Source: Dipetalonema caudispina
Taxonomy: Eukaryota; Nematoda; Chromadorea; Rhabditida; Onchocercidae
Assembly: GCA_013365325.1 (NCBI GenBank)
Contig: JABVXV010000002.1
Coordinates: forward strand, 930,001-994,000
Length of the DNA stretch: 64,000 nt
Reading direction: 5' to 3'
The translations under genes were made by a program, and so were the position numbers. The number at the start of each line of letters is the position of its first letter. The first letter of the stretch is position 1. A model generated the notes under the pieces. That model had not been told where the DNA came from, made no database searches, and saw nothing but the letters and a program-made list of their open reading frames with translations. Shown here one piece after another: positions 54,201-64,000 of this stretch.

Positions 54201-57200
54201 TCATAACCTTCTGGGAGAAACATTCTTCAAGAAACACGCCAGGAATTTCATACATTCCTTGTCCAAATTTCTGAATGTCAAACCACAAAACGTTCAGATT
54301 CTTTCTGTCCAATCTGCTCGAGGCAAGCTAATACTTTTATTTTGTTCAAAAAATTTGTTACTAACTGAGATGAAATTTTGATCCTTCTTTATTATTTTCA
54401 CTTTTTATGTTGAATATTTCTCAAATATTTTGAATATCATTTTGTTGAAGTATTCTTCCAGTCTACTCGGAGATTTTTAGTGCTTTTGAATTGATGGATA
54501 GTTGTAAGTAAAAGTAATTTAGTCCGACATCATCGTCATGTCCGTCATTTGGGTAACAGAACAGCATCAGAGCAAGACTTGGATATTTTGTTCACAGTAT
54601 CACGCTCTGATTCTCGAGGATATCATCGACCGAATTTCATTCGGCAAAGACTTGAGGACAATGTTGCCCAACTAAGCGATGATATTGGCAGAGAGGTTTT
54701 TCTTTTTTTTTTGAGATTCATTTTCAATGAGTAACATTTTGCGCATCATAAATTATGAAGCAAGTTTTGAAATCTATACCGAAAAGGAAGGTTATAGGTA
54801 AAGATTAAGTACCTGATTCATTCCCGGGAGTAACATTTTGCGCATCATAAATTGTAAATCAAGTTTTGAAATCTATACCTAAAAGGAAGGTTATAGGTAA
54901 AGGTAAAGTTCCTGATTCATTCCCGGGAATTTGCAAAAGATTTTCACTGCCTGGAATGAAAGATGGAGAATATTAATTAGTTTGTTGTTTCCTCTCACAC
55001 AAATTTCCATTTCACGTCATTGTTAGCTTCGATCACTTACCTCCCTTCAATTTAAATATATGATTTTCTTGCGGCAGATTATATCAGTAATAACGGAAGT
55101 GTGCCGACGAGATGTATGTGCTAATGGTGAATGTCGGGATCGTTTATATCTGGATGATACGCATAGTGTCTGTTATAAGACCGATCATCAATCATTCAGT
55201 TCTCCCATGCATCTTAGAACCTATGACTGTACATGCCGAACTGGTTATGCTGGAAAGCGTTGTGATATACCGGTTGATAAATGCAGTCGGGATCAATGCA
55301 CCAAGGAAGAGGTTGTTTTTTGCTTATTGTAGGAGAGATCCCATCTATTTACTCTTATCGTTTTCAAAGAATCGTACGTAAATTACAGGTAATAGTATTG
55401 GACATACGTTACGCTTGTAGTTGTTCTTTTAAAATACAACTGTTCATTAAAATAAACGTTTTAATCAAAATGAATGTTTCAAACAACGTGAAATAGTTTA
55501 ATACTTGTTAATTATAAAGTCCATTCTATTGTTTAATTATACATTTACTTTGTTTACGACATTTGATCAATATTGGAATAATGGAGGAATGTTTTTTCAA
55601 ATTGCTAATTGGTATTTCTTTACCATTTTAGTTGAAATTTTAAAAAACTTTTTGATGAATATATAAATAAAATACTGAATCGGAATATCGTGAAAATTGC
55701 AGATATGCGTTCCAATGAATACAGATATTGGATTTGATTGCATTTGTCCACCTGGCACTACTGGCGATCGATGTGATGTGACTATTTGCGGTAAAGATAA
55801 GCGGGAATGCAGTCAGGGTTAGTTGAAGTGAAATTTTTGCCATAAAATTTGTAATAAAATTAAGTGAGTTTTACAAACACGCACGAATTAAGTATTGATG
55901 TTTTTTACGAGTTTTAAGTTCAGGGATAAGTACGTGAATATTCTTAGGCTCAGGTCAGAGAGTTCATGAATCACTGATTTGCAGAAAATAAGAATTGGTC
56001 GATTAAAACAAATTGAGTTTTACAAAAATCATGATCCAGTTAAATTTATTTAATCTGTCTAGCTTTTTTAGACTGAGTTTTGCCATTCCTTTCTCGTTTC
56101 CTAAAAAGTTTTCTGTGCTGTTACAGATGCGGAAATTGCAGTCGGTGGTGATGGCTTTTTTCATATGACCGTTGCAAACTCAGTAGAAAGACGACTGGAG
56201 TTGACAGTCAATTTCAGGACTACAAGTGCAGATGCAGTCATTATGCATGGAGCTGGCAATTCTGATTTCCATACTATCGAGGTGATAAGAAGAGATATCT
56301 GTTACATATCTCACTGATATTTTTTTTTTAGATATAACACTGTGTGAATTGTGCTGTTCTTTTCGTAAAAATTAGATGGAACGAAAATTATAAATAGTCA
56401 TAGAAGCTTTAATTATCACAAGATTTTAGATTGAGAGAAGATATGTACAATATCGTTGGAATTGCGGTACTGGACCGGGAGTGGTTCGCATTAATCAGCA
56501 GATGGTTAATGATGGCAAATGGCATTCTTTAAAAGTATCGAGAAGAAGTAGGCATGCGAAACTTGTGCTCGACGGAATGTACGAAAAGGAAGGTGACAGT
56601 CCACAGGGTAGTGATGTTGTGAATCTTTATCAACAGGCTATAAGGTAATTTTAATATAATTAATAAATTAATGATTTCTTTATTGATTGATTTAATAATA
56701 TTGTAGTTGTTCAATATTTGTTATATTTATTTTTTATCTAAAAAATCTTATCTTTTAAAAATCTACAAAACCCTTTAGCATGGAAATTTGATCGTCAAAT
56801 TTAGTGACTGTTTATTTGTAATGTATTTATACATTTACTTTTAGACTTACTTTTGGTGCGATGGTCTCACAATCGGTTGACGATAATACTTTCACAGTAG
56901 CAAGTGATCTGAAGCCAATGGTAGCTAGAGGAATGATTGGCTGTTTTGGGTCTGCTTTTCATGTCATTTCATATTGAAATAAATGCGCTTCACTTATCCG
57001 TAATCGCGATGATATTTGTGTTTATCAAGCAGAATTTAACTTAAATTGCATAATGTTAATAATGATGCTTTCATCTTGAATATGACAACAGAGAAGGAAG
57101 GAGATTTACTTAAATACGTGAAGGAGTCGTGGTTTCATTATTATTTATTTCTTGGTTTGTAGTTTTTAACTTTTAAATGTATCCTTCCGTATCATCAACT

Positions 57201-60200
57201 GCTGATATCTGTCCTTCAGCTACTTTTGATTCTTGTCTCACGAATTCTTCTTTCTGATGACAAACTATGACAGCAAGTATTTGTTCCTTGCATCTTTTAA
57301 TTGAATGAAATGGGATGAAATATTTCCAGACGTATTTCCGTTGATGGTTATGAAGTACCGAAAACGAAGCAAGGCCTCTACCTTTACAATACTCGTCTAA
57401 ATTGTAATGCTATTGTCAGTGCTCCGTGTGTTGCAAACCCTTGTGAAAACGACGGTACTTGTATTCCTTCCGGTGAGAAAACTTACAAGTAAGTTAATTC
57501 TGAATGTTTCACATAATCAGGAATTATAATTTCGAAATTAATGTTGTTGTTTATCAAAATTCCTGATAATCGTTTACTAAATTAATAATCTTTGGTTTAT
57601 CAATATTTCAGCAAATATCGTCCGCTAAAGATTTCAGTAGTGAATGATTTTCCGAAACAAATTATAAATGATACAGATTATTATGATATATATCTCTCGC
57701 ATATCCTGTGATTATTTTTGGTTATGAATTAGAGAGTAGCTATTCAAAATGTTTTATTCTATTTTTTTTTTTAGCTGTGCTTGCCCTCCGCGATATTCCG
57801 GTGGTAATTGTGAAATCGACCTAACGCCATGTGTGTCACGTCCTTGTCCTCGCGGTGTAGAATGTATTGATTTACATAATGACTTCTACTGCAGCTGTCC
57901 GCATGGCTTCACAGGGAAAACTTGTCAATTGAGAGGTTAGTTGTTGAAATTGAGAGACTTTGTGGTTTATATTTTTAGAGAGGAAGACATCGAGGATTCT
58001 TCTGAAATGATTTTTGGCAATGCGAGAATTATTCCTTTCTACAATTTGAAACATAAAGATGTTACTATTCCGCATAGTAGTGGAATAGTCTATATAGGTT
58101 ATCGAATCAGAGATTTTAATTTTCAGGAGATTGGGATCCGTGTTTGTCAAATCCTTGTGGTCATTTTGGCAGCTGTATACGTTTACCTCATTCTGTCGGT
58201 TTTATATGTAATTGCTCCCATGGATATTCCGGAACAGCTTGTAGAGGTATAAAATGTGTAGTGTTGTACATGAGTTTTTGGTTTTCTGGGATGGTTGCCG
58301 AATTCATCTTCTATTAGTTACCGGAGTTTTTACAAAATTGGATAAAATCAAGACTGTATGTTAAATTAAATGCATCGTCAGTAATATAATCTATGATCGT
58401 TAAACACAAACGTTTAAAATAGTGAAACGATCCGAATTCCTTGCAAATATACTGATATTAAGCTAAATGATGGATTCAGCAAAATGGAAGTTTAAAGGAA
58501 GGAAAAAATGTTACAGATCGATCACCAGATATGATAGCAGATGGTCGACCACTGAATGCGATCAAGATTATTGGATTGATTATCGTTATATTACTTCTCA
58601 TAATCGTTGCCGCTCTTATTGTCTGCATTTACCTACGTATCAAAAAGTTTGAATTTTTTGACTATACGTTACCCTTAACAGATAATAATAATAATGAGTT
58701 CTAGCTTTTGTACCTTTTATGCAAATAACGACTTAAAAACATCCGATGTGACACCTCAGATTTATCAATTAATAAGTATACACTCACAGATTTGGTTGAA
58801 CAAAGCAAACTTCTGCACCAAAATTATAGGAGTCGAAAACCATCGAAATCAAGAGAAATGGAATATGAAACGAATAACTATAATCCACGGGTATCGATGT
58901 CGTACGACGGTGTGCCACATGCTATAACACCAGCACCGCCATTATTTCCGCGCTTACATAATAGCAACTACGAGAAAGGCTTGCCAACAGTTCAGGTAAA
59001 GGTTATGGTTCCAAAGGTTTTTTTTTTTTTTGCAAAAGATTCCCTTGAATAGTTTAGATGAAAAATTAAATTTTCAGAAGATATTTTTTAATTGGAAAGA
59101 TTGGAGATTGTGCTGTTGTACTTTTTACAAAGATTTTCCCACACAATTCTTGCAGATCCAAATTGCTTCATATGTATTGCTTAGTCGTTGTTATTATAAC
59201 TTATGCAAGTTTTTATCGAAATTAACCAACAATTGCCACTTTTTAAATATAGATTTATTAATTAGTCTTTGTTGATCGTTTTAAAATAAAACTTTCAAAA
59301 TATTAAACAGATGTGAATAATTATAGGTGCGTCCTCTGCCAATTCATGAACGAATAAGTAGCTCGTCAATTGGAGGTGGTAGTCGATCTCCTTCAATAGC
59401 AGGTTCAAGTAGATGCCGAATTCGTTGGGTTGCAGAACCGAGTTCAGTAAAAAATTGTGATTCGGATCGTTGCATTGGTAGCTGCGATGAAGCCGAACCT
59501 GTATGTTAATTTTTCTTTGCTCCTTGAATCTTTGAATTATTAAAATATTAAGTTATCTTCTAAGATGTCGCAATGAAATTGCTCGAATAGCTTCAGCTTG
59601 CTAGCAATGAAGCATTGAGACGATACGGTGAAATGATTGTGGGAGACGATGATGGAATGGCAAGTTGCTCATCATCTCAATTACAATCAACTGCTGTTGC
59701 TGTTGCTGATCGTTGTCATCGATCTTCTGGGTAAATATAGAAATATTTAAATACTCTAAAAATGCTCACAACGAATTTTTTGTAAGTTTTTATGGATTCG
59801 AAAATATTAGGAGTGAAAGATTTGATGAATCAATTACTCAATTATATTGCTGAAAATAAGATTATCAAACATACATGTCACTCTTTTTCTAGCCCAAGAT
59901 ATAAGGCTCGGATGAAAAGGCCAAGAAATATCCGTGCATCCGATGAAGGTCCAACAAAAGAAGATTGGCGTGTACAGTGTGAGAAAAGGGTAAACGTTTC
60001 AATTTCCGAAATTTCATCTTGTAGTGTAAGGAGAAAATGGGATGTAAATGTTGACCTTTGTATGGCGGGCTACCTCTATGTTCTATTTTTAGATAAATGG
60101 AGCTTGTGATGCGGCTGCTGAACTACGCGGCGAACGTTTGAAAAATAATCTTGGTACCGGTAGGAATATTACAAATGGTTGGTTGATACATTTCATTTTG

Positions 60201-61079
60201 TCTGAAATTCATCAATTTCGTCTTGCATATGAATTAAACTTACCGAAATTAAACTGGAATAAATGGATTCATCTCATATTTGATTATTGCAGTATTCAAA
60301 TTCCTCAACTTTTCTCTCTTCTAGACTCTTCACCAAATATGCAAGACGATGATGATTACATGACAATGCGACCGGTATATCGCCGAGTGATAACACAAAG
60401 TTCGGAGAGTCAAAGAAGGCCACTGTTGGAGACAAGTGATAGTGATGGTTATTTCCTTTTTTCTTCTGCTGGTGTAAAAATACATTGATGATGATGATAC
60501 TTGTATTTTATATAATTTTTGTTATCATATTTAAGGGATAGAGAGTCCTGACTTCTCATATCCGGATGAATTGAAACCTTCACAACGCAGAAAACCGCCA
60601 CCTCCTCCAGCACATAATGTTAGGCGGAAGAATAATAAAGCTATTGCTGGTAGTGGTATTACCTCGAATCGTGTTTATGATGAACCGGCTGTTGATGTTG
60701 GTAATACTGACAAAAAATCTTCTAAGATAGTCAAGGTTTATTCCATTGTTGATTTACTAATCAGAAAAGATTTTAACATGCAAGCAATCAATTAGTGAAT
60801 TTATGAACTCTTCAACAAATGTGAAAGTTTTGTTTGTTTGAAATTGAGGGAAATTTAATTACTATCCCATTATCTCTTTCTAAAAACTGAAGTTTGATGG
60901 AAAAGAGCCAATCTTAAAGTACCAAAAATATGCGATAGTTTTAGAAAGTGCAGTCGACCTCAGAATTGACGCATTCATCGGAACGATTTGAAGATTTCAG
61001 TAACATTGATAGTGACGATGATCGAACGGTGAATACGTCTACATCCTCAAACGTACATCAAACAATGGCTGTCCTCTAA
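29297..61079 (+). CDS. cdh-4: giant Fat-like cadherin, CDH-4-type
   Basis: A type I membrane adhesion protein of about 4,491 residues in 79 exons; all junctions keep frame. Order: signal peptide (residues 1-23, MASRRLLLLALLLFGCG...), about 31 cadherin repeats (about 35-3540), a membrane-proximal region (about 3540-3652), two EGF domains (about 3655-3768), one laminin G domain (about 3769-3927), three EGF domains (about 3955-4073), one membrane helix (about 4089-4113) and a tail of about 380 residues. Size and order match nematode CDH-4, the Fat-like cadherin, rather than CDH-1 (Dachsous type) or the shorter HMR-1. Such proteins act in cell contacts, planar polarity, cell migration and axon guidance. 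Exon coordinates are in the block entries below. Weakest points are exon 47, the exon 71-72 join and the exact start. The symbol rests on architecture, not alignment. Confidence 0.85.
33732..38065 (+). other. cadherin exons 10-22: repeat array, second block
   Basis: Exons 33732-33874, 34020-34259, 34634-34912, 35018-35220, 35329-35446, 35734-35958, 36071-36194, 36333-36458, 36699-36913, 37031-37142, 37248-37461, 37613-37763, 37982-38065 (residues to about 1231). Calcium linkers are DVNDNAP (exon 14), DVNENLFPP (exon 16), DRNDHIP (exon 18) and DLNDNSP (exon 20). The linkers in exons 11, 12 and 22 are degenerate. LDRE-type and F-x-(I/V)-D strand motifs recur. Confidence 0.82.
35463..35486. repeat. 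poly-T tract in a cadherin intron
   Basis: Twenty-four T residues between exons 14 and 15. It is too far from the acceptor to be its polypyrimidine tract. Confidence 0.85.
38169..43193 (+). other. cadherin exons 23-34: repeats with mostly degenerate calcium linkers
   Basis: Exons 38169-38338, 38610-38724, 38909-39129, 39207-39389, 39693-39772, 39988-40183, 40598-40844, 41193-41271, 41412-41584, 42051-42216, 42485-42654, 42876-43193 (residues to about 1937). Only exon 32 keeps a near-consensus linker (DVNDVPP). In exons 24-30 and 34 the D-x-N-D-N positions are replaced, for example HDETKTPP and ENQHAP. The fold is still visible in strand motifs such as HPISGVIST and IDYTSGAI. Confidence 0.8.
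41316..41343. repeat. perfect 13-bp inverted repeat in a cadherin intron
   Basis: AAGTATTTGACTG (41316-41328) and CAGTCAAATACTT (41331-41343) are exact inverted copies with a 2-nt spacer, inside the intron between exons 30 and 31. Confidence 0.85.
43371..49840 (+). other. cadherin exons 35-51: repeat array, third block
   Basis: Exons 43371-43564, 43828-43955, 44097-44318, 44652-44866, 45011-45080, 45255-45376, 45523-45651, 45873-46156, 46278-46412, 46514-46706, 46930-47065, 47296-47493, 47534-47766, 48287-48526, 48655-48918, 49168-49353, 49616-49840 (residues to about 2995). Linkers: DRNDCEP, DISDTAP, DANDIAP, DENDNIP, NVNDNKP, DVNDSPP. Exon 47 needs a 40-nt intron before it and may lose 30 nt (47621-47650) as a further intron. 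The linkers in exons 42, 46, 50 and 51 are degenerate. Confidence 0.8.
48565..48593. repeat. poly-T tract in a cadherin intron
   Basis: Twenty-nine T residues inside the 128-nt intron between exons 48 and 49; length is likely variable. Confidence 0.9.
49983..53851 (+). other. cadherin exons 52-60: last repeats
   Basis: Exons 49983-50152, 50675-50877, 51237-51446, 51557-51771, 51950-52078, 52552-52695, 53014-53205, 53375-53542, 53657-53851 (residues to about 3537). Linkers DVNDNAP (exon 54), DVNDNPP (exon 55) and DENDNAP (exon 57) are full consensus, so this block is the most canonical part of the ectodomain. Confidence 0.85.
54151..54695 (+). other. cadherin exons 61-62: membrane-proximal region with GC-AG intron
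   Basis: Exons 54151-54322 and 54523-54695. The segment VQILSVQSAR ... DLDILFTVSR resembles the conserved region that joins the last cadherin repeat to the EGF modules in Fat-like proteins. Frame is kept only if the intron between them starts with GC (AG|GCAAGC at 54323) and ends TTTAG at 54522. No GT donor nearby gives a comparably good join. Confidence 0.75.
54730..54927 (+). repeat. 99-bp tandem duplication in a cadherin intron
   Basis: Two head-to-tail copies (54730-54828 and 54829-54927) begin AGTAACATTTTGCGCATCAT and end near CATTCCCGGG. They differ at a handful of positions. They lie wholly in the intron between exons 62 and 63. Confidence 0.9.
55078..58246 (+). other. EGF-EGF-LamG-EGF-EGF-EGF modules of the cadherin
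   Basis: Exons 55078-55311, 55703-55817, 56127-56281, 56430-56644, 56845-56949, 57330-57488, 57775-57935, 58127-58246. EGF closings CTCRTGYAGKRC and CICPPGTTGDRC precede a laminin G domain (exons 65-67; NDGKWHSLKVSRR is its typical core, and GMIGCFG its last Cys). Three EGFs with closings CACPPRYSGGNC, CSCPHGFTGKTC and CNCSHGYSGTAC follow. The first EGF has an extra Cys in a long loop. This module order is the Fat-like hallmark that separates the gene from protocadherins. Confidence 0.88.
58517..58636 (+). other. transmembrane exon of the cadherin
   Basis: The exon encodes a short extracellular stalk and a helix of about 24 hydrophobic residues, starting IKIIGLIIVILLL. The donor C|GTATCA (58637) is chosen because it fits the phase of the next exon. 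A later donor after the codons RIKK would break the frame with the visible acceptors at 58759 and 58789. Confidence 0.8.
58790..61079 (+). other. cytoplasmic tail exons of the cadherin
   Basis: Exons 58790-58995 (or from 58760), 59327-59500, 59597-59730, 59893-59989, 60093-60159, 60325-60447, 60536-60735, 60945-61079, about 380 residues. No classical catenin-binding region is seen. Visible short motifs are YMTM after an Asp run (about Y4351), KPPPPPAH, VYDEPAV (about Y4428), an acidic DSDDD cluster and C-terminal MAVL. Functions of these motifs are inference. Confidence 0.75.
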
Positions 61080-64000
61080 TGACTATACTCTTATATTTCC
61101 TATCTCAAAACTTCTTTAAATATATTCTGAATTTTTTTTTATCAATAACAATACGAGTTTTCTGGCGGTATTCTATGCAGTGATCACTTATGTCATTTAT
61201 GCATAGTACCGCTCAAGTCGATCGATTTACCTTACTTACACTTTAAAGATAAAAATTGAAATCTTGTCTGCAAAAAGATTAAAATTTGAAAATTTTTTGG
61301 CGTAATTAAGTGAGCCGATTCTAACGATTCTGATCTTTTCGCTCTATGTGCAGCCAGTCTTCTCATAATTATCTAAGAATTGATTAAAATTTTAGGAACA
61401 TTCAGGAAAGCTTGAATTTCTAAATTTTGCAAGTAATAGAATCTATTTGTTTCCATCTGATTTGTTAAGAAATTGTTACGCAACTTGTTGTAACAAAATT
61501 TCATTCCATGCAAGAATAATTGCAAGTGTCATGAAGGGTTTTTTAGCCCATTCTCGAGATACGGGTTAACTTTTACTTACTTCTCTTGTGTTGTATTTTC
61601 ATCCTCATCCTGTACACTGTTTATCATATTTGCTGAATAATCACCATTTTGATTTGTACACTTCGTTTATTGGTACTAATCTCAAGTTTCGTAAACCGAT
61701 CAGTATAGAAACCCCAGTGCAGAGTTACCGCGGTCTAACAAATGATTAATCCGGTTGACTAAAATAATTCTGCACAGATCTTAATCACTGATATGGATAA
61801 TTCTTTGTTATGTCATTTTTTTGTTTTCACAGTCATTATCAGCAAGTAATATCGTCATAGTCAGTTAAGATTATTCTCATATTTATTACCATCATTAGTG
61901 TTATCAGTGTTGTGATATAATTTCCACTTTTTATAGCAATGAATTATAGCATTTTTCAGTCGAAATAAATAAAAATTCTTATACGATGGATTATTTTCTA
62001 ATTCACAGACAGAGAAAAATTAACAGATTTTTAAAATTTTTGTAGGACTTATTCTTCATACTAATCAAATATCAATTCTTGTTCTTTGATATCAAATATC
62101 ATTCTTTCAAATTATTATTCGTTTTCTTTCCTATGAAAATACGAAAGACGAAAGATATCGTTATAATGCAACTATTTATAAAACGAAGTCTTTTAGTGTT
62201 ATTGTAAAAAATATTCCAAGTGAATGATTCAGAAGGTTGATTTTCATAAACGAATCCGATCGATTCCTATAATTTGTGATATTTCCTTTCAAGGGAAAGG
62301 ATTATTTTTTTAAGAAATTTATTCTTAATAATTTGAATAAACCATAAAACGAATGAGTGTTCAATATTAAAAAGCATGTCGAGCATATTTGTTTGCAAAT
62401 AAACAAAATGTGTTGTGTTGAATCATCAGGCCTTACTTTTGTTAGTGTCCTAAGACTTTTTCAAGAACGATTAGGATGTGGTTTAATTTGTAAATTTAAA
62501 ACACAACAAATTTACTACCAATTGAATTTCTCCTTTTCAATCTCTCCAGATATCGATGCTTGGCCATTTTGACAATCATTTACTAGAATATAGCAAATAG
62601 TTAATGCAATCCTAAACAGGCATGTCACCCTACATTCCACTGATCTCTCAGGATAGAAACTAATTTGAAATAATTTCAAACTGCTCGTCTAAACAGAAAA
62701 CATACAAATGACATGAGATATTAGAAAATTTTATTAAATTTTGTCGTTTAAATGCATGGATAAGATTAAATATGATTAAATAAACTGTGCTGTATTGAAG
62801 GAAGGAAACCTTTGATGTTTTGTTACTTAAATTACATCCTTCAATCATAGATTTAAACCAAGTCGTACTTAAAAAAAAAAATCGTCTTAACTTTTAACTT
62901 TTATAAACTTGACTCTTAAAATTAAAATCTGTTACTTTTTGACAAACTTTCAATCACCATCTTCTGAAAGTCGAGCACTATTTAATTATGAACGATAGAC
63001 AATTTGAGGTAATGTTGAGTCTCGTTTTGCATTTCAATAGATTTGATGCATGGGATATCGAAAAATAATCCCTCCCATAATGAAACTAATTCGAAAAATT
63101 TTTTTATGGAATTACTTTCAAGATTTAAATTAGTATGTTCCATCAGTTTTGAAATAATGAAAAGGAACTAAAGATAAGCTTTGCTTTCACGTTTCTGACT
63201 GTGATAATTTCTATTCAGCAAATCAACAATGTTGCAATTCTTACACAAATTATTTTAACTTACTGAAATTCAATATTTATTACGAAAGTAATATTTTTTG
63301 GAGCAACTTTCCTGAGGATCAAAACAGGATGATTGTTTTGAATTATTAAACTTTATGAATGCAGGAAAGATGAGAAATATTTGTCTTGGATGGAGTAAGT
63401 CAAACTAGGATCTCTCTTTTTATTTTCTTACTATCTTGAGAAGTTATAAAATGAAGATGTTTCCTTTCTATCATTTGTACATTTCTACTTTTTTTTGCTA
63501 ATTTAAAATTTTCGACCGAACAATTTTTCTCAGTAAAGTTACAAAATTTTTTCTTTTGCGATATGATGGATTAGTTCAATTTGTGATTAAACAGAGAAAG
63601 AGAACGAAAAATGAGAAAGTAACAATCCAACATATTTTCTTTACTCGTTGTTAAATTTCACAAAAGCTCTGATTTTCAAGACAAAAACACATATGATTTC
63701 TTCCTTCTTCTTTTTTTCCATTCTCAATTCCACAAAATTCTACGAATTTGAATATGTGGCACATTTCCCTATCTTTCTTTTAATTCACTTTCCAGAAATG
63801 CAGAAATAAAAATGAGAAGGAGTAATTGTATTTGAATTTCAAAAAAAAACTAAGCTTTTTGGTATGCGGTAAATTGGAAATGTAAGGGATGAAAATCAGT
63901 CCAACCTGAAAATATGTCCGAATGATTCACTTTGGAATTGCGGGAAGATGAAAGAGTTGCACAAAACTATTGACAAAATTATTTCTTTTCCCATTCAATT
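61080..64000. other. 3' flank of the cadherin gene, no gene seen
   Basis: No exon, RNA gene or repeat family is recognisable. Overlapping AATAAA hexamers at 61964-61973 could end the cadherin mRNA with a UTR of about 0.9 kb, and another lies near 62336. An ATTAAA near 61280 is a closer but weaker option. Small frames at 62357-62572 (plus) and 62660-62848 (minus) have no support. Confidence 0.5.
61964..61973 (+). terminator. candidate polyadenylation signal of the cadherin gene
   Basis: Two overlapping AATAAA hexamers about 885 nt after the TAA stop. These are the first canonical hexamers found downstream, so the assignment is by position only. Confidence 0.35.

Overview
The window looks like nuclear DNA of a nematode, probably a clade III (spirurid/filarial) species. 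It is very AT-rich, with genes cut into many small exons by introns mostly of 100-400 nt whose acceptors are TTTCAG/TTTTAG-like. One gene has a trans-splice-like acceptor 18 nt before its ATG. The species cannot be named from the sequence. All gene models were spliced by hand, checking that every exon junction keeps the frame.

Layout. (1) 1-228, minus: first coding exon of a ZNF622/REI1-type pre-60S ribosome factor, running off the left edge. (2) 1073-5319, plus: a 15-exon EXO1-type nuclease with all FEN/XPG catalytic acidic residues, divergent from gene 1 across about 0.85 kb. (3) 6881-8985, plus: a 6-exon, 242-residue secreted protein joining a ShKT domain to a nitrobindin/THAP4-type heme-binding barrel. 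(4) 8986-29296: about 20 kb with no complete gene. It holds simple repeats, several hairpins, two orphan exon-like segments with immunoglobulin-like character, and a few GC-richer islands. (5) 29297-61079, plus: a Fat-like cadherin of about 4,490 residues in 79 exons, most like nematode CDH-4. It has a signal peptide, about 31 cadherin repeats, two EGF domains, one laminin G domain, three EGF domains, one membrane helix and a tail of about 380 residues. (6) 61080-64000: its 3' flank, with no gene seen.

The genes are unrelated in function: ribosome assembly, DNA repair, a secreted heme-type protein and cell adhesion/planar polarity. There is no operon in the window except that genes 1 and 2 may share a divergent promoter. 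The most unusual features are the secreted ShKT-nitrobindin fusion, the calcium-motif-poor stretches of the giant cadherin, a GC-AG intron just before its membrane-proximal modules, and the orphan exon-like segments in the 20-kb gap. No virus, transposon, CRISPR array, rRNA or tRNA was recognised.
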